A stretch of DNA of 64,000 nt from Oscillospiraceae bacterium (GTDB lineage: Bacteria > Bacillota > Clostridia > Oscillospirales > Oscillospiraceae). Positions within the stretch are counted from its first letter, which is position 1. The number at the start of each line of letters is the position of its first letter. A program made the translations under genes and the position numbers. Positions 48,353 to 56,837 of the stretch are shown here, piece after piece. Location of the stretch: NCBI GenBank assembly GCA_910574635.1, contig CAJTCG010000002.1:186001-250000 (forward strand), given 5' to 3'. The notes under the pieces are model-generated. The model was not told where the DNA came from, did no database searches, and saw only the letters and a program-made list of their open reading frames with translations.

Positions 48353-50593
48353 TCACGCGGCAGTGGCTGCTTTTGTTTTATTCTGGAGGCGGGCAACCAG
48401 ATTGGAATACCGCTTGATGGACCCCTGCTTCCGAAGCCCAATTTCAAGCGCCGTGCTGGTACCCACCAAAATGACTCGCTTCTTCGCCCGGGTGATGGCG
48501 GTGTAAAGCAGGTTTCTATTGATATTATACAGGATTGTCTCGTGGACAGGGATTACAACTGTGTTAAATTCACTGCCTTGAGACTTGTGGATGGTAATGG
48601 CATACGCAAGCTCCAATTCATCAGCCTGCTCAGCGTCATACCAGACGCATCTTTCCGGAAACTCCACCAGGATGGCCCTGTCCACCCGGAAGTCAATCTC
48701 CTTGACAATCCCGGTTTCTCCGTTAAACACGTTCAGGTCATAGTTGTTGGTGGTCTGAATAACCTTGTCGCCCTTCCGTAACTCAGCCTCTTTGGTCTTA
48801 TAGCTGAGCCCTGTGGGGTTCAGGAGGTTCTGGAGGAAGAGGTTTAGGTTCTGGGTCCCCAATAGCCCGCCGTGGATAGGGGAGAGGATTTCCATATCCT
48901 CAATGTCCACCCCGTCAGACACCAGCTTCTGTACGCACTGCTGGATTTTCTTGACGATTTTAGTCTGAGTCCTGGACTCAATCAGGTAGAAATCGCCACC
49001 CTTTTCCGTGGAAAACTTCATGGGGACATCTTCTCCAGGGTCGTGACGGATGATGGAGTGGGCGTTTTCAACGATAAGGCTCTTGCCGGACTGCCGGAAC
49101 ACCTTCGTCAGCCTGGAGACCGGAATTGCATTGGAAGAAATCATGTCCCGCAGCACCAGACCAGGGCCCACGCTGGGAAGCTGCTCATGGTCACCCACGA
49201 TAACGACCCTTGCCCCGGTACAGACGCTCTTGAATAGCCAGGAGCAAAGCTGGATGTCACACATGGAAAACTCATCCGCAATCAGGAAGTCACATACGAG
49301 CTCATCTTCCTCCAGAAACTTTTTGGGGTAGCCTACCATCCGGTGGATGGTCTCCGCATCCGAACCCGTCAGGTCCCGCATGCGGATGGCGGCCTTTCCG
49401 GTAGGGGCGCAGAGACGGATATCCGCAGAGGGGTCCAGGACCTTGATGGTCTCAATAATCATGGTCAGGGTCTGCGTCTTGCCAGTTCCGGGCCCTCCTG
49501 TGAGGATGCTGATAGGAGAATCCAGGGCCGTCTGGACCGCCTGCCGCTGCTCAGGGGCAAGCGTCATACCTACTCCGGCCTCTACGGAAGATAAGGCCCT
49601 TGAAACATCTCCGCCGGCGGCATTGAAGCGCTTGGGTGCCGTCATCAGCTTCGCCAGCCTGTCAGTGGCAAGCGTCTCTGCAAAGTAGTTACTTTTAAGG
49701 TAGACTGCCGGTTCCGAGAAGGACGTGCTGTCAATAATCAGGTATCCGTCCCGGGACAGGCTGTTCAAGGCGTCCTCCACTGCGGACTCCGTCAGCTGGG
49801 GGTGCCGGCCGCTGGCTTTCTCCAGGAACCTGGAAAGTGCCACATCCACCATGGTTCGTCTGATAAACACATCGCCATCCTTCTCCGAGGCGTTGCGGAT
49901 GCAGGCGAGGAGCCCGGCGGCAATACGATAAGCCAGGTTGGAGTTCTGCCCAAGGGAGATATTCAGCTTGTCTGCCGTAGGGAAGTCAATCACGCCGTCA
50001 AGATACAGCGAGTAGGGGTTATCCCGGATTTTGGAGACAGCGCTTGACCCATACTTCCGGTAGATTTCCGCTGTAAGAGCGGGGGAGACGTTATTTAGCT
50101 GCAGGAACATCAGCAGCTCCTCATAGGCGGAGTTTTCCACGATGGCTTGGTACAGGTTCTCCTTCGCCGTCTTGTTCAGACTCAATCGGTTCAGGCAGCT
50201 GGGGTCATTCCGCACGGCGGAAAAAACGTCCATCCCGAACTCCTCCATGAGCATGTTGGCATACATAGCGCCCACACCCTTGACAGAAATCAGGAACTTC
50301 CGCATCTCGGTCTCCGTACCCGGCTCCACACGGCTGGACTTGTATATCTGATACTGGAGACCGTGGACCGGGTGGTCGCATTCCTCCACAAACACATGCA
50401 GGTGGTCGTTCTCAACAAGGTTATAAAAAAGCCCCTTGCAAACCACCTCTTTCTTCGTCTCCACCCAAACCTTCAGCTTGGGCCTCCACTTCAACACAAC
50501 GGCGGTGAACACCGTATCAAATGTATCGTCTGCGCGAAAACGGATTTTTCGGACACGCACGTCCGCTTCCTCCAGCAAGGCTAATCCGCTCAT
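48353..50593 (-). CDS. recD2: RecD2-type SF1B 5'-3' DNA helicase, 746 aa
   Basis: Walker A GGPGTGKTQTL is near residue 365, followed by LCAPTGKAAIRM, Walker B LIADEFSMCD, VVIVGDHEQLPSVGPG, FRQSGKS, and a C-terminal YAITIHKSQGSEFNTVVIP...NRNLLYTAITRAKK. The N-terminal ~350 residues carry the helix-hairpin-helix region found in RecD2 (LISVKGVGAMYANMLMEEF). The length matches bacterial RecD2. It is the fourth SF1 helicase in the window. GAGGAG precedes the ATG. Confidence 0.92.
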   Translation of the reverse strand: MSGLALLEEADVRVRKIRFRADDTFDTVFTAVVLKWRPKLKVWVETKKEVVCKGLFYNLVENDHLHVFVEECDHPVHGLQYQIYKSSRVEPGTETEMRKFLISVKGVGAMYANMLMEEFGMDVFSAVRNDPSCLNRLSLNKTAKENLYQAIVENSAYEELLMFLQLNNVSPALTAEIYRKYGSSAVSKIRDNPYSLYLDGVIDFPTADKLNISLGQNSNLAYRIAAGLLACIRNASEKDGDVFIRRTMVDVALSRFLEKASGRHPQLTESAVEDALNSLSRDGYLIIDSTSFSEPAVYLKSNYFAETLATDRLAKLMTAPKRFNAAGGDVSRALSSVEAGVGMTLAPEQRQAVQTALDSPISILTGGPGTGKTQTLTMIIETIKVLDPSADIRLCAPTGKAAIRMRDLTGSDAETIHRMVGYPKKFLEEDELVCDFLIADEFSMCDIQLCSWLFKSVCTGARVVIVGDHEQLPSVGPGLVLRDMISSNAIPVSRLTKVFRQSGKSLIVENAHSIIRHDPGEDVPMKFSTEKGGDFYLIESRTQTKIVKKIQQCVQKLVSDGVDIEDMEILSPIHGGLLGTQNLNLFLQNLLNPTGLSYKTKEAELRKGDKVIQTTNNYDLNVFNGETGIVKEIDFRVDRAILVEFPERCVWYDAEQADELELAYAITIHKSQGSEFNTVVIPVHETILYNINRNLLYTAITRAKKRVILVGTSTALEIGLRKQGSIKRYSNLVARLQNKTKAATAA

Positions 50594-50653
50594 ACAAACT
50601 CCTCCTATCGCATGAAGTCTGTGCTGCCCAGGCGGTCCCTGGGCTGGTGGGCT

Positions 50654-50681
50654 ATTATATGCGAACCCCGGGAAAAGTATG
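50654..50681 (-). promoter_or_regulatory. CATA-type element promoter
   Basis: On the minus strand, ATACTTTT then GCATATAAT (50654-50662), 18-nt spacing. It lies 61 nt before the recD2 ATG and is divergent from the promoter at 50696. Confidence 0.7.
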
Positions 50682-50695
50682 AGCCTCTTTTGAGA

Positions 50696-50723
50696 AATTG
50701 GATTTTGCGCACATGCATAGAAT
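50696..50723 (+). promoter_or_regulatory. CATA-type element promoter
   Basis: AATTGGATTTT then GCATAGAAT (50715-50723), 18-nt spacing. It drives the topoisomerase gene. Confidence 0.75.
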
Positions 50724-50781
50724 ACGCAAGACTCGATTCTGGGTACTCTTTTTAGTTTGCTTAGAAAGGAGACGTATTCAA

Positions 50782-53193
50782 TTGAGAGGATTAGTCTTGG
50801 CCGAAAAACCGTCCCTGATGCGGGCGATTCAGTCGGCCTACAAATCTGAATCGCCTGGAAGTTTTGGCTTCGACCTGGATTTTGCCGCCTTCCATGGGCA
50901 TCTGATGGCGCTGGCGCAGCCTGCTGACTACAATCCAGACTGGAAGAAGTGGAAAATAGAAGATTTGCCCATCATTCCAGACCCTTTTAAATATCTGCCC
51001 AGCGACGGAGAGTCCGTTCGCAAAATCCTGGCGAAAATCAGCGGAGGCCACTATGACTTTGTGGTCAACGCCTGCGACGCCGGGCGGGAAGGAGAGCTTA
51101 TCTTTTGGTCTTTCTATGAGGCCAATAAGCTGACTCTGCCCGTAAAGCGCCTTTGGTCGTCCACCACCGTGGAGTCTGATTTGAAAGCCGCTCTGCATCA
51201 CCTCCGGGACTCCTCAGAGCCGGAGCTAGCTTATCTGAGAGCCTCCTCCAAGTTCCGGGCGGAGTTTGACTGGCTGGCAGGCATGAATTTCAGCCGCGCC
51301 GTTGCCCTCAAGACAAAGAAAAAGGTCAACATCGGCCGGGTCGTCACACCTACGCTGAAAATGGTCGTGGATAGAGAGAATGAAATCCGGAACTTCAAGC
51401 CGGAGACATTCTACGAAATTACGGCTGTCATGGATAAGGCAGGGGAGAAATTCCCGGGCGCTGTCCTGGTTCCGCCGAACAACAAGCAGATGCGGTTCTC
51501 TGACAGGGCTGAGGCGGAAAAGGTCCTGAAATTGATTGGACCCACCGGCACGGTCACATCCGTTGACTCCAAAAAGAAAGCCGTCAAGTCGCCAACGCTG
51601 TACTCCACCCTGGAGCTGCAGAAAGACGCCAACAAGTACTTCAAGTTCCGGTCCACCAAAACCGATGCCATCGCCCAGGAACTGTATGAAGCAGGGTACA
51701 TTTCGTACCCCCGTACAGAGTGCCGATTCATTCCGACGTCTCTGGTACCGGATATTCCAAAGCTATTGAAGCCCCTGGAGGCCTTCCCGGAACTGAAAGC
51801 GGGCCTTGCCCTGGTAACCCCGGCGGCAATCGCGGCGGCGACAAAGGGGAAGGATTACGTAGATAACAGCAAGCTGACTGACCACCACGCCATCATTCCC
51901 ACGACTGCGACGTTTGACCCCAGTGTTCTGAATGACGACCAGCGGAAGATATACCTGTTGGTGGCAAAGCGGTTTCTGTCCATATTTCTGCCGCCCTACA
52001 CAACGGCGGCTACCACAGCCCTCATTGAGAGCAATGGCGTTACCCTCAAGGCCAATGGGCGCGTAGTGCTTGATAAGGGCTTTTCCATGCTCTATCAGGA
52101 CAAATCCAAAGACGTACCTCTGCCGGCCCTGGCAAAGGGAGATTCCGTCAATATCGCAAAACCCTCAATCAAGACGGGAGAGACGAAACCGCCCGACCGG
52201 TACACGGACCAGACGCTTCTGGACGCCATGGCCAACGCCGGAAAGTTCGTGACCGCCGCTGAACAGCGTGCCATCCTGAAAGAGACGGCGGGCCTCGGCA
52301 CTGGCGCCACCCGGTCCAGCATCCTGGAGAAGCTGGAGAAAACCGGTATGGTAACCATCGAGAAGTCCCACTTCATCCCCACGGATTTTGGCATGACACT
52401 GATTGCCACCATTCAGGAGCGCGACATCTGCTCTCCCGCGCTGACGGCGAAATGGGAGGAACGGCTGCGAACACTGGAAGAGAAAGGCGACAGCGCCGCT
52501 TTCAAGAAGGCAATGCTGGAGTATATCCAGGCGGAGACGGCCGACATTCTGGCAAATGTGTCCGCTGATTTGTCGGCTTATGATTCCGAGACGGTAGGCG
52601 CCTGTCCCGTGTGCGGGAAGCCTGTGGTTGCCGGCAAAAAGTATTTCCGGTGTATCAACTACAAGAAAGACCCCGCCCCCTGCACCTTCGTTGTCTCCCG
52701 GGAATCCTTCATGGGCGCCTCCATCTCCGTCTCGGATATGAAGGCCCTGCTGGCTGGCAAGATGACGGCAGAGAAGACCCTGACCACGAAGGATAAACGG
52801 CAGTTCAAAATTCCCTTGGTCATCAAGGAGGGGCGCGTGGCGCCTGCCTTTGGAGATTCCAAAGGGGATTCCACTGCCCTGCATAAGGAGAACCTCAAGA
52901 ACATCACCGGCATCTGCAACTGTCCCCTGTGTGGAAAAGGCCAGGTGTATCTGGCTAAGAACTACTACCTATGCACAAACCGCAGCAATGGCTGTCAGCT
53001 GACAATTGGGAAGGAGATTTGCTCCGCGCCCATCTCCCCTGAGGATGCCAATACGCTTGTTCACGGCGGCGAGATTGGCCCAAAGCAATTCACCTGGAAA
53101 TCAGGGAAGACCGGCTCAGCCAAATTAAAGGGGAATATCCAAGCGGGGGAGGGTGGAAACCTTCTCAAGCTTCAATTCATATTCGATAACTGA
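50782..53193 (+). CDS. topB: DNA topoisomerase III (type IA), 803 aa, TTG start
   Basis: The TOPRIM domain begins RGLVLAEKPSL and contains NACDAGREGELIF. The active-site tyrosine is Y309 in GYISYPRTECR. The C-terminus has two zinc-ribbon-like modules (CPVCGK...C; CPLCGKG...C). The TTG at 50782 is chosen for AAAGGAG 10 nt before it and because the family starts with LVLAEKPS. It cuts and passes single strands and decatenates plasmid DNA. TopB-like enzymes are common on large conjugative elements. Confidence 0.92.
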   Translation: MRGLVLAEKPSLMRAIQSAYKSESPGSFGFDLDFAAFHGHLMALAQPADYNPDWKKWKIEDLPIIPDPFKYLPSDGESVRKILAKISGGHYDFVVNACDAGREGELIFWSFYEANKLTLPVKRLWSSTTVESDLKAALHHLRDSSEPELAYLRASSKFRAEFDWLAGMNFSRAVALKTKKKVNIGRVVTPTLKMVVDRENEIRNFKPETFYEITAVMDKAGEKFPGAVLVPPNNKQMRFSDRAEAEKVLKLIGPTGTVTSVDSKKKAVKSPTLYSTLELQKDANKYFKFRSTKTDAIAQELYEAGYISYPRTECRFIPTSLVPDIPKLLKPLEAFPELKAGLALVTPAAIAAATKGKDYVDNSKLTDHHAIIPTTATFDPSVLNDDQRKIYLLVAKRFLSIFLPPYTTAATTALIESNGVTLKANGRVVLDKGFSMLYQDKSKDVPLPALAKGDSVNIAKPSIKTGETKPPDRYTDQTLLDAMANAGKFVTAAEQRAILKETAGLGTGATRSSILEKLEKTGMVTIEKSHFIPTDFGMTLIATIQERDICSPALTAKWEERLRTLEEKGDSAAFKKAMLEYIQAETADILANVSADLSAYDSETVGACPVCGKPVVAGKKYFRCINYKKDPAPCTFVVSRESFMGASISVSDMKALLAGKMTAEKTLTTKDKRQFKIPLVIKEGRVAPAFGDSKGDSTALHKENLKNITGICNCPLCGKGQVYLAKNYYLCTNRSNGCQLTIGKEICSAPISPEDANTLVHGGEIGPKQFTWKSGKTGSAKLKGNIQAGEGGNLLKLQFIFDN

Positions 53194-53197
53194 CCCT

Positions 53198-53233
53198 GGG
53201 GGCCTGCTCGTAAGAGCGGGCCCCTTTTCTTTT
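53198..53233 (+). terminator. Rho-independent terminator
   Basis: A GGGGGCCTGCTC/GAGCGGGCCCC hairpin, then TTTTCTTTT. Confidence 0.85.
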
Positions 53234-53289
53234 GGCAGAAGAAGAATGTTGCGGGCTGTTTGGCTTGGGCTCTTAGAGGCCCGACACAG
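53232..53289 (-). repeat. 57-bp intergenic module, copy 10 (pair with copy 11)
   Basis: On plus it reads TTGGCAGAAGAAGAAT ... GGCCCGACACAG. Confidence 0.65.
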
Positions 53290-53307
53290 GTTCCGCATCT
53301 CCCAAAA

Positions 53308-53364
53308 CAGTGTCGGGCCTATAGGGAATTTCTCGCAGCCACGCTGGCAATTCTCTTTTGTCAA
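53308..53364 (+). repeat. 57-bp intergenic module, copy 11
   Basis: It starts CAGTGTCGGGCCT and ends TTCTCTTTTGTCAA. It is inverted relative to copy 10, 18 bp apart. Confidence 0.65.
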
Positions 53365-53394
53365 CCCAAAATACACCATATATTGTGCTTGCGT

Positions 53395-53422
53395 AATCGG
53401 TTTCCTACAATCTGCATATCAT
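53395..53422 (+). promoter_or_regulatory. CATA-type element promoter
   Basis: AATCGGTTT then GCATATCAT (53414-53422), 18-nt spacing. It lies 33 nt before the ATG at 53456. Confidence 0.75.
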
Positions 53423-53455
53423 TTCCCATCTGCTATGAGAAAGGAGCGTTGCTGC

Positions 53456-53980
53456 ATGTCCGCGTATTACCGTACCTATGCTATGGGAAAGGTCGGAGAG
53501 AGGCACGCCATCCAGTTCTTCCAACGGATAGGCTGGGCGGTGGAGGACCTCAGCGAGGATATCCTCTATCAAAAACAGGATACAGATATCAGGGTTTGCA
53601 GCCCCAATGGCAGAGCCTACACCATCGAGGTCAAAAATGATGGGAAGATTGAGAAGACAGGCAATGTGTTAGTAGAATTGTGGATGAACCGGAAGACCGG
53701 GGACTGCCCTGGATGGTATTACACCTGCAAGGCGGATTATCTCTGCTACATCAACAGCGTTACAGGCGCCGCGTATTTTCTGGACTGGCCCGCCGTAAAA
53801 GAACTGGTGCGGGCCAAAGCTGGTGTACACAAATCCTTTTACAACTGGCGGGATGCATGCAGGGGGCAGGCACAGCTGCTGCCAGTGGAGGGCATCCTCC
53901 GTCCGGCGGGCGCCATCATGGGAGAAGCCCAAATCGTGCTTCCCCAGGACCTGGCCGAATTCCATACTTTTGCCGCTTGA
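53456..53980 (+). CDS. PD-(D/E)xK-type nuclease-like protein, 174 aa
   Basis: The pattern GERHAIQFFQRIGW (Glu), then DTDIRV (Asp), then YTIEVKND (Glu-x-Lys) is that of restriction-like and Holliday-junction-resolvase-like nucleases. The second half is a Trp/Tyr-rich region (WYYTCKADYLCYIN) often seen after this core. AAAGGAG precedes the ATG at 53456. Monocistronic. Inference: DNA processing or protection; which substrate is unknown. Confidence 0.6.
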   Translation: MSAYYRTYAMGKVGERHAIQFFQRIGWAVEDLSEDILYQKQDTDIRVCSPNGRAYTIEVKNDGKIEKTGNVLVELWMNRKTGDCPGWYYTCKADYLCYINSVTGAAYFLDWPAVKELVRAKAGVHKSFYNWRDACRGQAQLLPVEGILRPAGAIMGEAQIVLPQDLAEFHTFAA

Positions 53981-53989
53981 TTCTCTTCT

Positions 53990-54024
53990 AATCCCGACGC
54001 CGTATGGCGCCGGGGATTTTTTCG
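53990..54024 (+). terminator. Rho-independent terminator
   Basis: An AATCCCGACGCC/GGCGCCGGGGATT hairpin followed by TTTT. Confidence 0.85.
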
Positions 54025-54029
54025 TGCTG

Positions 54030-54057
54030 AATAAGTTTCCCAAGAGTCGCATACTAT
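54030..54057 (+). promoter_or_regulatory. CATA-type element promoter
   Basis: AATAAGTTT then GCATACTAT (54049-54057), 18-nt spacing. It drives the DUF3150 / MoxR / vWA cassette. Confidence 0.75.
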
Positions 54058-54103
54058 CCCCCAAACTCGTTTAAGGAGAAAATTACATAACTAGGAGGTT
54101 TTT

Positions 54104-55153
54104 ATGTGCAAGGTAAATGAGCTGCGGCTTCTGGAGGGCCTGACCGGCAAGGGCATCACCCTCAACACGCGGTCCCTGGCCAAGTACACCGCCGACAATG
54201 GGGTCCTGGCCAACGTCCGCTGCACCCGCCGCCGCGGGAATATCACCCTGCCGCCCAAGGCTCTGGGCCTTCACCCTGACAAGTGGAAGGACTCTTCCCA
54301 GGAGTTCTTCGCCGAGCACGTCAACCTGGGCCGCTTGACCCTGATTCCCAAGGAAAAGGAGGCGAAGCTGTCCCAGCTGGAGGGTCAGGCGAGGAGCCTG
54401 GTGGAGAAAGCCACGGTCAATGGCAACTACGTCCCGCTGTGCGCTCTCAGTGAGCTCCGGGAGGATTTCAAGGAGATTCGCCAGCAGTATCTTGACGCCG
54501 TGGAGGATGTCGCCCAGAACTGGGAGTCCATCACGGAGGATTTCAAGACCGGCGTCCAGAAGATGGTCGCGGCTCGCTGTAAGGGCAAGGTGCTCAAGCG
54601 CGACCGGGAGCGGGTGATTAAGGAGATTTTCTCCAGAATTCCTTCTATGGCCGACTACAGGAGCTACGCCACGATGGAGTTGGAGCTCCGAGCTTTTCCG
54701 ACTACCGGCGTCACCACCGAGGGTCTGCTGCCTGATTTGGAGGATGCCCTCAATGCTACCTGGAAGGACGACGTGGTGGCCAACGCCATCAAGGGTATCG
54801 AGGCTGGCATCGGTGAGATTTTCTCCCAGTGCTGCCGGATTATCGATACCTATACCAGGGTGGGCAAGATTCACGGCCGGAGCACCAACGCCCTGAACCG
54901 CATCGCGGCCCGGTCCAAGAAGCTCAATGTGTTCGCGAATCCGATGCTGGAATCCCTGGCGTCCCGCCTGGAGTGTATCGGAGACCTGAACGATGACGAC
55001 ATCGCCGAGAGGGTGGAGGATTGCCTCCTGGACGCTATCCAGTACGCCCGTTCCACCGGCATCAATCTGGACATGTCCGAGTGCCCCTACACCGAGGAGC
55101 AGATTCGCGACATGCTTGAAGTCAAGGTGAAGTTTGAGAAGAAGGGAGCCTGA
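54104..55153 (+). CDS. DUF3150-like helical protein of a MoxR/vWA cassette, 349 aa
   Basis: A mostly helical, charged protein with no membrane segment. Its place directly before a MoxR-type ATPase and a vWA protein, and its length, fit DUF3150-type proteins that accompany CobS/MoxR ATPases on phages and plasmids; I cannot confirm the family by search. TAGGAGG lies before the ATG. The next ATG is 7 nt after its stop. Inference: a substrate or adaptor of the ATPase. Confidence 0.5.
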   Translation: MCKVNELRLLEGLTGKGITLNTRSLAKYTADNGVLANVRCTRRRGNITLPPKALGLHPDKWKDSSQEFFAEHVNLGRLTLIPKEKEAKLSQLEGQARSLVEKATVNGNYVPLCALSELREDFKEIRQQYLDAVEDVAQNWESITEDFKTGVQKMVAARCKGKVLKRDRERVIKEIFSRIPSMADYRSYATMELELRAFPTTGVTTEGLLPDLEDALNATWKDDVVANAIKGIEAGIGEIFSQCCRIIDTYTRVGKIHGRSTNALNRIAARSKKLNVFANPMLESLASRLECIGDLNDDDIAERVEDCLLDAIQYARSTGINLDMSECPYTEEQIRDMLEVKVKFEKKGA

Positions 55154-55160
55154 GTTTTAC

Positions 55161-56777
55161 ATGAAAGTCAATATTGTTCTCAGCATCAACGACAACTCTG
55201 TGGAGCTCTCTCCGGGGACCATCGTGTCCCTGGAGAGGGAACCGGAGAACCCCAAGGACCCCAACGCCGTCAAGGCGGTGATGGATGGTCAGTTTGTGGG
55301 TTATGTGGCAAACAGTCCCGAGACGGTTCTGGAGGGCTGCTCCGCCGCCACGGTGGTGGCCAAGCGGCTTAACCGCCCGGAGGTGGCCGGTATCAACGCC
55401 CGGCTCCTCTCCTCCTACGAGCGTCCCACCAAAAACGAGGGGATTACGCAGGTCTGTTGGATTGCGGAGCTGTATTTCATCCCCGTTTGGGATTCCGGGA
55501 AGGATGCGGCCACTGCCGCTACCATCCTGGACATCGGCGGCAACTCCACGCTTCACCGCGAAACGGGGACGGTCGTGAACCATCTTCCTTCCTACAATGA
55601 CGGAGGGCTTGTCCTCAAGCTGGAGCAGGTGGCGACCGAGGGCCGTTTGGCGGCCTATGTTTACAGAAGCGAGCAGCTTCTGAATCCTTCCCCGGCCTCC
55701 GCTGGTGAGGTTCAGAACCCGCCCGACGCTCTGATGGCTGCCCTCCAGACCACAGCCACCATCCCTGTTACCCCTGTTGAGGTAACGGGCAAGAGGACCT
55801 ATAAGGTTTCCGTCAATCTGGACACTTCCCATCTGGAGAAGTTCAATACTGAGATGGACCAGGTGGTCAGGAACTGCGTCATGCAGGTCCGGGACATCAA
55901 GGAGCGCGTCAGTTACCTGCTGTCGCAGAGCGTCCCTGACCCCCTCATCCGCGCCGTACTGCAATCTATGCGTCCGCTGGATGACAGTGCTCAGGTTGAA
56001 AAGCCCAAGCAGCTGTACTTCCAGACCGGTGGGGACACCGCTCTGACCCGGGCCATCGGCTACTACCTGGCCGGCAAGAATCTGCGCCTCGTTGGCGAGA
56101 AGGGCACCGGCAAGAACACCCTGATTTCCTCGGTGTGCTGGGCCTTCTATCAGCCCTTCTGCCGGGTGCAGGGCAATGCGGATATGGATAAGCTGGACCT
56201 GATGGGGTCCACGACCCTGGATGAGAAGGGGACTTCCTTTGAATTGAGCGCGTTCATCAAGGCCATTCAGACCGGATATGATGCCGTGCTGGATGAAGTG
56301 AATGCTGTGAAGCCCGAGGTGGCCCTTATCCTCCACTCCCTGGCGGATGATGCCAAGAGTGTTGAAGTTCCCGGCTACGGCCTTGTCAAGGCCCATCCCC
56401 GTGCCCACATCTGGGCGACCATGAACGAGGAGTACGTCGGCACCAGCGACCTGAACGACGCTACCGCCGACCGCTTTGTTCCTTTGTACCTGGACCAGCA
56501 GGCCAACATCAAGGGCCTGCTCAAGGAGCGGTTCCCCGAAATCGATGAGAGCGTTCTGACGATTTGCGGGACCGTCTACGGGAAAATCCTGGACGCGGTA
56601 AAGTCCGGGCGCTGCTCCTCCGGAGCCATCACCACCCGCGGCTATATTGATGCGGTTGAGGCGTCGAAGTATCTGCCCATTAAACAGACGCTCCTCGATA
56701 ACATCGCTGGCCGGCCCAGCGATAGGGATGAGCGGGAGACCATTCGCAACTTCATCAACGCGGCCTGCCCGGCCTAA
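55161..56777 (+). CDS. HIRAN-like domain fused to a MoxR/CbbQ-type AAA+ ATPase, 538 aa
   Basis: Residues ~25-65 read REPENPKDPNAVKAVMDGQFVGYVANS, a HIRAN-domain pattern (a DNA-end-binding fold). The AAA+ core has LVGEKGTGKNTLI near residue 312; the usual Ser/Thr after the P-loop Lys is Asn. Then AVLDEVNAVKPEVALILHSLAD (Walker B), WATMNEEYVGTSDLNDATADRF (sensor and Arg finger). The MoxR family works with vWA proteins as chaperones; here the vWA gene follows. Inference: a DNA-directed remodelling machine. Confidence 0.75.
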   Translation: MKVNIVLSINDNSVELSPGTIVSLEREPENPKDPNAVKAVMDGQFVGYVANSPETVLEGCSAATVVAKRLNRPEVAGINARLLSSYERPTKNEGITQVCWIAELYFIPVWDSGKDAATAATILDIGGNSTLHRETGTVVNHLPSYNDGGLVLKLEQVATEGRLAAYVYRSEQLLNPSPASAGEVQNPPDALMAALQTTATIPVTPVEVTGKRTYKVSVNLDTSHLEKFNTEMDQVVRNCVMQVRDIKERVSYLLSQSVPDPLIRAVLQSMRPLDDSAQVEKPKQLYFQTGGDTALTRAIGYYLAGKNLRLVGEKGTGKNTLISSVCWAFYQPFCRVQGNADMDKLDLMGSTTLDEKGTSFELSAFIKAIQTGYDAVLDEVNAVKPEVALILHSLADDAKSVEVPGYGLVKAHPRAHIWATMNEEYVGTSDLNDATADRFVPLYLDQQANIKGLLKERFPEIDESVLTICGTVYGKILDAVKSGRCSSGAITTRGYIDAVEASKYLPIKQTLLDNIAGRPSDRDERETIRNFINAACPA

Positions 56778-56837
56778 TCAGTACTATCGGGGAGGGAGGT
56801 GCATCCTTCCTCCCCGTTCATATAGGAGGTACAAACT